A DNA stretch of 64,000 bases, taken from contig NZ_JBGGTQ010000004.1 of assembly GCF_041320705.1 (NCBI RefSeq), positions 62,001 to 126,000 on the forward strand, written 5' to 3'. This stretch comes from Kineococcus mangrovi. GTDB lineage: Bacteria; Actinomycetota; Actinomycetes; Actinomycetales; Kineococcaceae. The position numbers and the translations under genes are program-made. Shown piece by piece: positions 18,003 to 26,394 of the stretch. Under the pieces are notes generated by a model. It saw only the letters and a program-made list of their open reading frames with translations. It had not been told where the DNA came from and did no database searches. How positions within the stretch are numbered: the stretch's first letter is position 1; each line of letters begins with the position of its first letter.

Positions 18003-19208
18003 GTGCCCATCCACGAGCCCGTCCACGAGCCCGTCCGTCGTCCCGCGGCCCACCCCGCCCGTCGCCCCGACCGGCCCCGCGCCGCGACGCACGGGTCCAC
18101 CGGCCGCGGCCGGCGGGGGGCCGCCCCCGTCCCGCCGACGGGCCGCGCCGTCCTGCTGACCGGCGACGAGGACCTGGCCGCCGCCCTGGCCCGGTTGGCG
18201 GCCGCCGCCGGCGCACCCCTGCACCGGGCCGGACCCGGGGACCCGCCCGCCGACGACGTGGCCCTCGTCCTGGCCGGCGTCGACGCCGACCCCGACCACC
18301 TCGCCGCGGCGCGCCGGCCCGGGGTGCCGTTCGTCGTGGTCGGCCGGGCCCCGCTCGAGGCGCCCTGGTGGCAGCGGGCGGCGGGTCTGGAGGCCGACCA
18401 CGCCGTCGTGCTGCCCGAGGCGCAGGACTGGCTGCTGGAGCGGCTCTCGGACGTGGCCGAGGGTCGCGGTCGCCGCGGGCCGGTGCTCGGCGTGGTCGGC
18501 GGGGCCGGCGGGGCGGGGGCGAGCGTCCTCGCCGCGGGCCTGGCCCGCGCGTTCGCCGAGACGCTCGGCGGCTGCCTCCTGCTCGACGCCGACCCGCGCT
18601 CCGGCGGGCTCGACCTCCTCGTCGGCGGCGACGCGCTGCCGGGGCTGCGCTGGGGCGACCTCGGCGGCGTGCAGGGGCGGCTCGGACCGCACGTCCTGCG
18701 CTCGGCCGTCCACCTCGGGGCCGGGCTGCACGTCCTGCCCGCCGACCGCCGCGGGGGCGGCGGTCCGGACCCGGCCGCGGTGTGGACGGTGCTCGACGCC
18801 GCCCGCCGGGCCTTCGCCGCCACCGTCGTGGACCTGCCGCGGGGCGGCCTGGCCGGTCTGGGACCCGTCCTCGGGGCCTGCGACGACCTGCTCGTCGTGA
18901 CCCCCGCGACCACCCGCGGCGCGGCCGCCGCGTGCGCCGTCCTCGACGAGCTGGGGGCGGCGGGGACGACCGGGGCGCGGCTCGTGGTCCGGGACGTGGG
19001 GGCCGGCCTGGACGCCGAGGACGTGGCCGACGCCGCCGGTGCGCCGCTGGCCGGGACCGTCCGGCCCGACCGGGACCTCGACGCCGCCCTCGAACTCGGT
19101 GAGGGCGTGCCGGGCGGACGGCGCAGCAGCCTGCGCGTCCTCGCCGCGGCACTGGCCCGGGACTGGGCGCACCGGGCCGAGGCGCCCGCCGCCGGCGGCG
19201 CCTGGTGA
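18003..19208 (+). CDS. ssd: Septum site-determining protein Ssd (CpaE-like)
   Basis: A 401-residue MinD/ParA-superfamily protein that heads the actinobacterial Tad pilus operon and, in mycobacteria, affects septum formation. After a Pro/Arg/His-rich N-terminus (about 1-45) comes a receiver-like domain, then an ATPase-like domain from residue 155. The expected Walker A is altered: GGAGGAGAS (about 166-174) lacks the signature lysines. LLLDADPRSGGLDLLVGG matches the second MinD motif. GTG 18003 is preceded by GAGGAG. It overlaps the next gene by four bases (GTGA), so the operon is translationally coupled. It lies 180 bases downstream of the 6C RNA. Confidence 0.88.
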   Translation: MPIHEPVHEPVRRPAAHPARRPDRPRAATHGSTGRGRRGAAPVPPTGRAVLLTGDEDLAAALARLAAAAGAPLHRAGPGDPPADDVALVLAGVDADPDHLAAARRPGVPFVVVGRAPLEAPWWQRAAGLEADHAVVLPEAQDWLLERLSDVAEGRGRRGPVLGVVGGAGGAGASVLAAGLARAFAETLGGCLLLDADPRSGGLDLLVGGDALPGLRWGDLGGVQGRLGPHVLRSAVHLGAGLHVLPADRRGGGGPDPAAVWTVLDAARRAFAATVVDLPRGGLAGLGPVLGACDDLLVVTPATTRGAAAACAVLDELGAAGTTGARLVVRDVGAGLDAEDVADAAGAPLAGTVRPDRDLDAALELGEGVPGGRRSSLRVLAAALARDWAHRAEAPAAGGAW

Positions 19209-20389
19209 GGCCCACCGGCCGGGAGTTCGCCGGCGTCGTCGAAGCGGTGCGGGACCGCCTGGCCCGCAGCGGCACCGCACCGGACCCGGCGGCCGTGGCG
19301 GCCGCCGCCCGCGCCGAGGGCGTCGTGCTGGGCGCTGCGGACCTGCTGCGGCTCCTGGACGGCGTCGGCGCCGCGCTCGTCGGCGCGGGCCGGTTGCAGC
19401 CGTTGCTGGAGGTCCCCGGCACGACCGACGTGCTCGTCAACGGCGGCGGCGAGATCTGGGTCGACGACGGGTCGGGGCTGCGCCGCTCCGAGGTGTCCCT
19501 GGCCGGGGAGGACGAGGTGCGGCCGCTGGCCGTGCGGCTGGCCGCTGGGGCGGGGCGCCGCCTCGACGAGGCCAGCCCCTTCGTCGACGCCCGCCTGCCC
19601 GACGGGACGCGGCTGCACGCGGTCCTGCCGCCGCTGGCCCCGGCGGGCACCCACCTCAGCCTGCGGGTGCCCGCCCTGCGGCGTCTCGGCTTCGCCGAGC
19701 TGGAACGGTCGGGGGCCGTGCCGCCGGGGTGGGGGCCGGTCCTGCGGGCGGTCGTGGCGCAGCGGCTGTCCCTGCTCGTCAGCGGCGGCACCGGCAGCGG
19801 CAAGACGACGCTGCTGCAGGCCCTCCTCGGCCTCGTCCCGCCGGACGAGCGGATCGTCCTGGTCGAGGACGCGGGTGAGCTGCGGCCCGAGCACCCGCAC
19901 GTCGTCCACCTCGAGGCCCGCCACGGCAACGTCGAGGGGCGCGGGGCCGTGGGGCTCGACGACCTCGTCCGGCAGGCGCTGAGGATGCGCCCGGACCGCC
20001 TCGTCGTGGGCGAGTGCCGCGGAGCGGAGGTCCGGGACCTGCTCGCCGCGCTCAACACCGGTCACGCCGGGGGAGCGGGCACCGTGCACGCCAACGCCGC
20101 CGCGGACGTCCCGGTGCGCCTGCAGGCCCTGGCGGCCACGGCGGGGGTGGCCCCGGCCGTCGTCGACGCGCAGCTGCTGGCCGGGGTCGACGTCGTCGTC
20201 CACGTCGACCGGCGCGCGGGGCTGCGCGCTGTGGCCGAGGTCGGCGTCGTCGGTGAGCGGGCCGGGCGGGCCGTGGTCGTGCCCGCCCTCGTCCGCGACG
20301 GTGCCGGGGCCCGGACGGGGCCGGGGGCCCAGCGGCTGCGCGAGCGCCTGGGGCCGGGCGCCGCCGCCCTCGACGGGGTGGCCGCGTGA
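19205..20389 (+). CDS. tadA: Tad pilus assembly ATPase (CpaF/TadA family)
   Basis: A 394-residue secretion ATPase that powers assembly or retraction of Flp/Tad pili at the inner face of the membrane. It shows a DVLVNGGGEIWVDDG N-terminal segment, Walker A GGTGSGKTT (Lys200), the Asp box VLVEDAGELRPEHPHVVHLE, Walker B RLVVGECRGAEV and the His box NTGHAGGAGTVHANAAADV. Length and order are normal for actinobacterial TadA ATPases. It overlaps ssd upstream and tadB downstream by four bases each. The symbol is shared with the unrelated tRNA deaminase at 10872. Confidence 0.95.
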   Translation: MRPTGREFAGVVEAVRDRLARSGTAPDPAAVAAAARAEGVVLGAADLLRLLDGVGAALVGAGRLQPLLEVPGTTDVLVNGGGEIWVDDGSGLRRSEVSLAGEDEVRPLAVRLAAGAGRRLDEASPFVDARLPDGTRLHAVLPPLAPAGTHLSLRVPALRRLGFAELERSGAVPPGWGPVLRAVVAQRLSLLVSGGTGSGKTTLLQALLGLVPPDERIVLVEDAGELRPEHPHVVHLEARHGNVEGRGAVGLDDLVRQALRMRPDRLVVGECRGAEVRDLLAALNTGHAGGAGTVHANAAADVPVRLQALAATAGVAPAVVDAQLLAGVDVVVHVDRRAGLRAVAEVGVVGERAGRAVVVPALVRDGAGARTGPGAQRLRERLGPGAAALDGVAA

Positions 20390-21027
20390 CCGGTCCGGAG
20401 GGGGCGGCGCCGCTGCTCGTCGGCGGTCTGCTGCTCGCCGCGGGGCTGCTGCGGCCGACCCGCCGCAGCGGTGCCGCAGGGCCCGCGGGGGCCGCCGGGA
20501 GGAGGCGCGGGGGCCGCCGTCCCCCGCCGGGCCGCGGCGGGGGCCGCGCGCGGACCGCGGCCCCCGGCCTGGCGGCTGCCGCCGGCGCGGAACAGGCCGC
20601 GGCCCTGCTGCGGGCCGGTGTCGCCCCCGTCACGGCCTGGGCGGTGCTCGACGCGGCACCGCGCTCCGGTGAGGCCGGTGACGGGCAGGACGTGCGCGTG
20701 GTCCGCGTCGTGCGCCGGCTCGTCGCCGCGACCGGCGCCCCGGCGGCCGAGGCGCTCGACGCCTGCGCGGCCGGTCTGCGGGCGGACGCGGCGGCGCGGG
20801 CGGCGGTGCGCACCGCCCTCGCCGGTGCGCGGGTCAGCGCCCGCACCGTCTCCGCCTTGCCGCTGCTCGGGCTCGGGCTGGGAGCGCTGCTGGGGGCTCG
20901 CCCCTGGGCGGTGCTGGCCTCCTCGGGCCCCGGCCGCGCGTGCGTCGTGGCCGGGGTGGTCCTGCTCCTGGCCGGGCACCGGTGGAGCAGCCGCCTGGTC
21001 CGCCGGGCCGAGGCGGCCGGGCGGTGA
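20386..21027 (+). CDS. tadB: TadB-like pilus inner-membrane protein
   Basis: A 213-residue type II secretion F-domain protein. It has an N-terminal hydrophobic segment (PLLVGGLLLAAGLL), an Arg/Gly-rich cytoplasmic region and the F-domain helices ALLRAGVAPVTAWAVLDAA and AARAAVRTALAGARVSARTV. Two further membrane segments follow (LPLLGLGLGALLGARPW and VVAGVVLLLAGH). It is shorter than classical TadB, as is usual in actinobacteria. It is embedded in the coupled operon, sharing GTGA with the ATPase gene. Confidence 0.85.
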   Translation: MTGPEGAAPLLVGGLLLAAGLLRPTRRSGAAGPAGAAGRRRGGRRPPPGRGGGRARTAAPGLAAAAGAEQAAALLRAGVAPVTAWAVLDAAPRSGEAGDGQDVRVVRVVRRLVAATGAPAAEALDACAAGLRADAAARAAVRTALAGARVSARTVSALPLLGLGLGALLGARPWAVLASSGPGRACVVAGVVLLLAGHRWSSRLVRRAEAAGR

Positions 21028-21034
21028 GCCCGTC

Positions 21035-21676
21035 GTGAGCGAGGTCCCCGGCCCGCACGCGGCGGCGGCGCTCGTGGCGGCCCTGCTGGCCGCGGCGGTG
21101 CTCGTGCCGGGGCTCGCGCCGCTGCGCGGGGCGGGCCCTGAGCGCGGCGGGGCCCGCCCCGCCGCGCGGTTCCTCTCAGCCGCCCGCCGCCGGGTCCTGC
21201 CCGGCCGGGGACGTGAGCGCCGCACCGCACCGGTCGTCGAGGCGCCCCTCGTCGCGGACCTGCTCGCCGCCGCCGTCACCGGCGGTCTGCCGCCCGGTCG
21301 CGCCCTCGCGGCCGTCCTCGACGCGCTCGCCCAGGAGGGGTTCGCCCCCGAACCCGCGCTGCAGCGGGCGGCGGCGCGGTGGGCGTGGGGGTCGGACCCC
21401 GACGGACCCGCCGCGGCCCTGGCCGAGGACCCCGGCCGCTGGGACGAGCTGGCCGACCCGTTGCTGCTGTCGGCCCGCACCGGCGCCCCCGTGGCCGACC
21501 TGCTGCGGTCGGCCGCGTCCTCGGGGCGGGACCGGCGGCGCTGGGAGGCCGAGGCCGCCGCCGCCCGGTTGTCGGCGGCCCTCGTCCTGCCCCTGGGGGC
21601 GTGCACGCTACCCGCGTTCCTGCTGCTGGGGGTCGTCCCGGTCGTCCTCAGCCTGGCCGGGGACGTGCTCTCGTGA
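21035..21676 (+). CDS. tadC: TadC-like pilus inner-membrane protein
   Basis: A 213-residue second F-domain protein. It has an N-terminal membrane helix (AAALVAALLAAAVLVPGLAPL), then the F-domain helices VADLLAAAVTGGLPPGRALAAVL and ARTGAPVADLLRSAASSGRDRRRWEAEA. A C-terminal hydrophobic pair follows (LSAALVLPLGACTLPAFLLL and VVPVVLSLAGDVLS). GTG 21035 starts eight bases after tadB ends. TadB and TadC together form the platform of the pilus machine. Confidence 0.85.
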   Translation: MSEVPGPHAAAALVAALLAAAVLVPGLAPLRGAGPERGGARPAARFLSAARRRVLPGRGRERRTAPVVEAPLVADLLAAAVTGGLPPGRALAAVLDALAQEGFAPEPALQRAAARWAWGSDPDGPAAALAEDPGRWDELADPLLLSARTGAPVADLLRSAASSGRDRRRWEAEAAAARLSAALVLPLGACTLPAFLLLGVVPVVLSLAGDVLS

Positions 21677-21811
21677 CGTCCCGGTGTCCACAGGGCCCGG
21701 CCCGGCCGGTTCCGTCCACAGACCCGCCGGGCGGGGTTCCACCGGTAGCGACCGACGACGAGAGTCGTTGCGGGCCGGGGTTTCCCGGCGACCGACGGAC
21801 GAGGAGGAACG

Positions 21812-22039
21812 GTGCGGGAACACGACGCGCAGGACGTGGGGAACACGGTCGGGCGAGGGCCGGACGAGGAACCCGCGCAGACCCCCGAACCCCGGGACGC
21901 CGGGATGGCGACGGCGGAGTACGCGATGGCCACGCTGGCCGCGTGCGGTTTCGCGGGGCTGCTCATCGCGGTGCTGCGCAGCGACGAGGTCCGGGGGATG
22001 CTCCTCGGCGTCGTCCGGCAGGCGCTGACGCTGGGGTGA
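21812..22039 (+). CDS. DUF4244 protein, Flp-pilin-like
   Basis: A 75-residue protein with a charged 30-residue N-terminus, then GMATAEYAMATLAACGFAGLLIAVL. A Gly just before the hydrophobic helix and a Glu at position five of it match the prepilin processing pattern of Flp pilins. DUF4244 proteins occupy the pilin slot in actinobacterial tad loci, so this is the likely major pilin subunit. GTG 21812 has GAGGAGG eight bases upstream. The 135-base gap before it, larger than elsewhere in the cluster, could hold its own promoter. Confidence 0.85.
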   Translation: MREHDAQDVGNTVGRGPDEEPAQTPEPRDAGMATAEYAMATLAACGFAGLLIAVLRSDEVRGMLLGVVRQALTLG

Positions 22040-22437
22040 GGGCCGGGCAGCGCCGGCGCACCGGTGGGGACCGCGGGTCGGTGACGGCCGAGTTCGCGCT
22101 GCTGCTGCCCGCCGTCGTCGTGCTGCTCGCCCTCGCGCTGGGGACGGTGCGGGCCGTCGTGACGCAGGTCCAGTGCGTCGACGCGGCCCGGGCCGCGGCC
22201 CGCGCCGCCGCCCGCGGCGAGTCCGGCGACGTCGTGCTGCGGGTGGCCCGCGCCGCCGGCCCGGACGGGGCCGCGGTCCGCGTCCACCGGGCGACGGGCG
22301 GGGCGACGGGCGGGGCGACGAGCGGGGGAACGGGGACCGTGACGGTCGAGGTGAGCGCGGCGCAGCGCCTGGCCGGGCCCCTCGGCGGGAACGTCCTGGC
22401 CCGGGGAACGGCCACGGCGGCCGTCGAGGCCCCGTGA
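22036..22437 (+). CDS. TadE-family minor pilin-like protein
   Basis: A 133-residue protein with the TadE layout: short basic N-terminus, then DRGSVTAEFALLLPAVVVLLALALG, with the processing-like Glu in the helix, and a periplasmic domain. The periplasmic domain carries a short repeat of the unit ATGG (ATGGATGGATSGGTG, about 84-98). It overlaps the DUF4244 gene by four bases. TadE-like pseudopilins are accessory components of Tad pili. Confidence 0.85.
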   Translation: MRAGQRRRTGGDRGSVTAEFALLLPAVVVLLALALGTVRAVVTQVQCVDAARAAARAAARGESGDVVLRVARAAGPDGAAVRVHRATGGATGGATSGGTGTVTVEVSAAQRLAGPLGGNVLARGTATAAVEAP

Positions 22438-22856
22438 CCGGCCCCGACCCCCGCCGGGGAGCGGACGAGGGGAGCGGTTCCGTCGTGGCCCTCGGGACGT
22501 GCGCGGCGCTGCTGTCGCTGCTCCTGCTGGTGCTCGCCCTCGCCAGCGCGGTCCTCGCCCGGCACCGGGCCGAGGCCGCGGCCGACCTGGCGGCGCTCGC
22601 GGCCGCCGACGTCGTGGTGGGCCGGGGGACCGGCGACCCGTGCGCCCGGGCCGCCGTCGTCCTCGTCGCCCACCGCGCACGAGCGGACGGGTGCGCGGTG
22701 GCGGCGGACGGGGTCGTCACCGTGACGGCGCTCGTGCGCCCGGCGGGCGTCGTGGGCCTGCTCGGCACGGCCCGGGCGACGGCGCGCGCCGGTCAGGCCG
22801 GCCCGGGGGAGGCGGCACCGGGTGGGGGTGGAGCCGTCGCGGGTGGGGCCCGGTGA
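22434..22856 (+). CDS. TadE/TadG-like protein (Rv3654c type)
   Basis: A 140-residue last member of the pilus operon. It has a GSGSVVALGTCAALLSLLLLVLALASAVLARHRAEAAADLAALAAA segment typical of Tad-like Rv3654c proteins, a short mature domain with two cysteines (DPCARAAVVL and DGCAVAADG) and a Gly/Ala-rich end. GTG 22434 overlaps the TadE gene by four bases. Its last 64 bases overlap the 3' end of the convergent helicase gene. Confidence 0.82.
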   Translation: MTGPDPRRGADEGSGSVVALGTCAALLSLLLLVLALASAVLARHRAEAAADLAALAAADVVVGRGTGDPCARAAVVLVAHRARADGCAVAADGVVTVTALVRPAGVVGLLGTARATARAGQAGPGEAAPGGGGAVAGGAR

Positions 22857-25237
22857 CCCTCCACGGCACCGAGCAGCACGTCGAGGACGGCGAGCGCGCC
22901 GGCCTTGTCGAGCGGCTCGTTGCCGTTGCCGCACTTGGGGGACTGCACGCACGCCGGGCAGCCGTCCTCGCAGGCGCACGCGCGGACGGCGTCGCGGGTG
23001 GCGCTCGTCCACTGCGCGAAGCGCTCGTGACCGCGGTCGGCGAACCCCGCCCCGCCGGGGACGGCGTCGTGGACGAAGACTGTCGGCAGGCCGGTGTCGG
23101 GGTGCGAGGCGGTGGACAGCCCGCCGAGGTCCCAGCGGTCGCACGTCGCCAGCAGCGGCAGCAGGCCGATGGCGGCGTGCTCGGCGGCGTGCAGGGCCCC
23201 GGGCAGGCGCGCGGCGTCGCCGAGGACGGCCTCGGCGACGTCGACGTCGAGGGTCCACCACACGGCCCGGGTGCGCAGCCGGCGCTCGGGCAGGTCCAGC
23301 GGCTGCTCGGACAGGACCGTCCCGGTCCCGGTGCGCCGGCGCAGGAACCCGGTGACGCGGCTGGTCACCTCCACCACGCCGGAGGAGACGGTGACGGGGC
23401 CGGCGGTGCGGGTGCCGTCGACGCCGAGGACCCGCACGTCGGAGGCCGAGCGCGCGTGGGTCGTGTACCCGGGGTCGGGTTCGGGGTGGACGACGGCCAG
23501 GGAGTCCTCGAGGTCGAGCCGGTCGACGAGGTAGGTGCGGCCCTGGTGGACGTGGACCGCGCCCTCGTGGACGGCGGAGTCGGCCGAGGACGCCTCGACG
23601 GTGCCGAGGATGCGGCCGGTGACGGCCTCGACGACCCGGACGCTGCCGCCCGCGCCGCGCAGGTCGGTCAGGTCGACGGCGCGGTCGCGGCGCGTCCAGT
23701 ACCAGCCGTTCGCCCTGCGCCGCAGCACCCCCCGCTGCACGAGCAGGTCGACGACGTCGGCCGCGGCCGGGCCGAACAGGTCGAGGTCGGCCTCGGTGAG
23801 GGGCAGTTCCTGGGCGGCGGCGGCCAGGTGCGGGGCGAGCACGTAGACGTTGTCGGGGTCCAGGACGGTGGCCTCGACGCCGGCGCCGAACAGCGCCTCG
23901 GGGTGGTGGGCGAGGTAGGTGTCCAGCGGGTCGTCGCGCGAGACGAGGACGCCCAGGGCCGGTGTCCCGCGGCGTCCGGCCCGGCCGATCTGCTGCCAGA
24001 AGGAGGCCCGCGTCCCCGGCCAGCCGGCGACGAGCACGGCGTCCAGGCCCGCGACGTCCACGCCCAGTTCCAGGGCGTTGGTCGTGGCCATCCCCACGAC
24101 CCGGCCCGAGCGCAGCCCCTCCTCGAGCACGCGGCGGTCCTCGGGCAGGTACCCGCCGCGGTAGGCCAGGACCCGGCCGGCGAGGTCCTCGTCGACGTCG
24201 GCGAGCCGGCGGCGGGCCCCGGCGGCGACGGACTCCGCGCCCGTGCGGCTGCGGACGAAGGCGAGGGTCCGCACGCCCGCCAGGACGAGGTCGCCGAGCA
24301 GGTCGGACGCCTCGGCGGTGGCGGTGCGCCGTTCCGTCCGCGCGCCCGGGGCGGGAGCGCCGGTGCCGGTGGCGAGGTCGGTGGCGAGGTCGGTGGTGCC
24401 CGGGCGCAGCGGCGGCTCCCACAGCGCGACGGAGACGGCGGGGCGGGCCGAGCCGTCCTCGGTGACGGCGTGCACGTCGAGGCCGGTGAGCCGGCGCGCG
24501 GTCGTCGCCGGGTCGGCCACCGTGGCCGAGGCGAGCACGAACACCGGCTCGGACCCGTAGCGGGCAGCGAGGCGCCGCAACCGGCGCAGGACGGCGGCCG
24601 CGTGGGACCCGAACACGCCGCGGTAGGTGTGCAGCTCGTCGACCACGACGTACCGCAGCCGCCGCAGGAAGCTCGCCCAGTGCTCGTGGCCGGGCAGGAC
24701 GGAGCGGTGGAGCATGTCGACGTTCGTCAGCACGAGGGCGGCGTGCTCGCGGATCCACCGCCGCACCTCCGGCGGGGTGTCGCCGTCGTACGTGCTGGTC
24801 AGCGGCCGGTCCAGCCCGAGCGCGCGCAGCCGGGAGTCCTGGTCGGCGGCCAGCGCCTTCGTCGGCGACAGGTACAGCGCCGTGGCGCCCTTGCCGTTGG
24901 GGGAGGTGCGCGCGCTCTCGCGCAGGGCGGTGAGGACGGGCAGCTGGTAGGCCAGCGACTTGCCCGAGGCGGTCCCCGCCGACAGGACGGTGGACCGGCC
25001 CGCGCGGACCGCCTCGGCGGCCAGCACCTGGTGCCGCCACGGCCTGCCGCCGGTGCCCCGCTCGAGGGCGCCGACCACCTCGGGGTCGGCCCAGTCGGGC
25101 CACGGGAGGCGGACGCCGGGGCGGGCTGCGATCCGTTCGACGTGGCGGACGCGGTCCGAGCGCGACCCGGCGTCGAGCAGCCGCTGCCAGCGGGGGGTCG
25201 CGTCGTCCGGGCCCGCCCCCTCCGCACCGCCGTCCAC
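22793..25237 (-). CDS. MrfA/YprA-like DEAD/DEAH helicase with DUF1998 domain
   Basis: An 814-residue superfamily 2 helicase. It has [13 protein letters not shown] (Walker A), [11 protein letters not shown] (DELH box), SATVADP (motif III), [20 protein letters not shown] and [10 protein letters not shown] (motif VI). The C-terminal DUF1998 region carries a four-cysteine cluster, [20 protein letters not shown], which should bind zinc. The founding family member, Bacillus MrfA, repairs mitomycin lesions with an exonuclease partner; that partner is not encoded here. GTG or ATG near 25237 gives the standard N-terminus. It converges on and overlaps the pilus operon by 64 bases. Confidence 0.92.
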   Translation of the reverse strand: MDGGAEGAGPDDATPRWQRLLDAGSRSDRVRHVERIAARPGVRLPWPDWADPEVVGALERGTGGRPWRHQVLAAEAVRAGRSTVLSAGTASGKSLAYQLPVLTALRESARTSPNGKGATALYLSPTKALAADQDSRLRALGLDRPLTSTYDGDTPPEVRRWIREHAALVLTNVDMLHRSVLPGHEHWASFLRRLRYVVVDELHTYRGVFGSHAAAVLRRLRRLAARYGSEPVFVLASATVADPATTARRLTGLDVHAVTEDGSARPAVSVALWEPPLRPGTTDLATDLATGTGAPAPGARTERRTATAEASDLLGDLVLAGVRTLAFVRSRTGAESVAAGARRRLADVDEDLAGRVLAYRGGYLPEDRRVLEEGLRSGRVVGMATTNALELGVDVAGLDAVLVAGWPGTRASFWQQIGRAGRRGTPALGVLVSRDDPLDTYLAHHPEALFGAGVEATVLDPDNVYVLAPHLAAAAQELPLTEADLDLFGPAAADVVDLLVQRGVLRRRANGWYWTRRDRAVDLTDLRGAGGSVRVVEAVTGRILGTVEASSADSAVHEGAVHVHQGRTYLVDRLDLEDSLAVVHPEPDPGYTTHARSASDVRVLGVDGTRTAGPVTVSSGVVEVTSRVTGFLRRRTGTGTVLSEQPLDLPERRLRTRAVWWTLDVDVAEAVLGDAARLPGALHAAEHAAIGLLPLLATCDRWDLGGLSTASHPDTGLPTVFVHDAVPGGAGFADRGHERFAQWTSATRDAVRACACEDGCPACVQSPKCGNGNEPLDKAGALAVLDVLLGAVEGHRAPPATAPPPPGAASPGPA

Positions 25238-25415
25238 GTCACCAGTGTCCCCCCCGTGCCGGGGGCGGCGCGGGCCGCGGACGCGCCTTGGGCGGGCTCC
25301 TCACGCAGCGTGGTGGTTGAATGCGGGGGAGAGGGCGCAGCGGTGCCCTCGCAGTCCACTGCACACACCCGCCACGCACCAGCGGGCAGCAGACCAGCAG
25401 CGAGGAGGGGTCCTA

Positions 25416-25784
25416 GTGGACCTGTCGGTGACCAGCCGCGAGGAGAGCGGCCGGACCGTCGTCGAGGTGTCCGGCGAGATCGACGTGTACACCGCGCCCA
25501 CCCTGCGCGAACGGCTCAACGAACTCGTGGGTGCGGGCCACCACCACCTCGTCGTGGACATGGAGGGGGTCGAGTTCCTCGACTCCACCGGTCTGGGCGT
25601 CCTGGTCGGCGGCCTCAAGCGCGTCCGTTCCCACGACGGCTCCCTGCACCTCGTGTGCCAGCGCGAGAAGATCCTCAAGGTCTTCCGCATCACCGGTCTG
25701 ACGAAGGTGTTCCCCATCCACGACACGGTGGCCGACGCGATCGCCGCCTCCGCGTCCTCGGACGAGGCCAGCACCACCTCCTGA
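25416..25784 (+). CDS. STAS-domain anti-sigma factor antagonist (BldG/RsbV type)
   Basis: A 122-residue STAS protein. [22 protein letters not shown] and [20 protein letters not shown] are the classic strand-loop-helix of anti-anti-sigma factors, with the phosphorylatable Ser in DSTGLG. It would bind a partner-switching kinase/anti-sigma factor when dephosphorylated. GTG 25416 follows GAGGAGGGG. The likely partner is encoded 52 bases downstream, matching the bldG-orf3 arrangement of other actinobacteria. No sigma factor gene is nearby. Confidence 0.9.
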   Translation: MDLSVTSREESGRTVVEVSGEIDVYTAPTLRERLNELVGAGHHHLVVDMEGVEFLDSTGLGVLVGGLKRVRSHDGSLHLVCQREKILKVFRITGLTKVFPIHDTVADAIAASASSDEASTTS

Positions 25785-25836
25785 GACCCGCACGGGGCCG
25801 GCGGTCCCGTCCCGACCGACCAGGAAGCACCGAACC

Positions 25837-26265
25837 GTGCCCACCGTGACCCTGCGCTTCTCACCGATGGCCGAGCACGTGCGCACCGCGCGCCTCGTGG
25901 CGGTCTCGGTGGCGCGGCGGGCCGGTTTCGCGGAGGACCAGCTCGACGAGATCCGCATCGCCATCGGCGAGGCGTGCGCGCGGGCCGTGGCCGGCGGGGT
26001 CCTCGCGGCCCCGACCGGCCCTCCCGTCTCCCTCGTCGACATGCGGTTGTGCGACGACGAGGACCGCCTCGACGTGACCGTCAACCAGTGCGGTCCCGAC
26101 GGCGTCCCCGTCCCCGACGGGCCGGGGGCGCTCGCCACCGCCGACCCGTTGTCGTTGGCCCTCATGGCCGGGATGGCCGACTCCAGCGCCGAGACGAGTT
26201 CCGCGGGGGGCGTCACGCTGTCGTGGCACCTGCAGCCGGGAACCCCGGTCGCCCGCGCCTTCTGA
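25837..26265 (+). CDS. Anti-sigma-like ATPase-fold protein, degenerate
   Basis: A 142-residue protein with the HATPase fold pattern of RsbW-type regulators: EHVRTARLVAVSVARRAG, LDEIRIAIGEACARAV, a middle strand LDVTVNQCG and a final LMAGMADSS helix. The usual ATP-binding residues are eroded. The N box normally contains Asn (as in EALNNA) but reads EACARAV, and the glycine-rich G1 box is reduced to NQCGPDG. It may therefore bind its partner without kinase activity, as suggested for the bldG-linked homologues. GTG 25837 is the start, in a probable operon with the STAS gene. Confidence 0.8.
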   Translation: MPTVTLRFSPMAEHVRTARLVAVSVARRAGFAEDQLDEIRIAIGEACARAVAGGVLAAPTGPPVSLVDMRLCDDEDRLDVTVNQCGPDGVPVPDGPGALATADPLSLALMAGMADSSAETSSAGGVTLSWHLQPGTPVARAF

Positions 26266-26394
26266 GGGCCCGCACCCCCTCGCAACCCCCTCGTCCCCGC
26301 ACGGGACCCTCCACCACGGTGATCGAGTGCGTAGCACTCCGGGGACCGCTGTCCTACGCTGCGTGCAGAGGTCAGCACACGTCGAGGAGGACGG

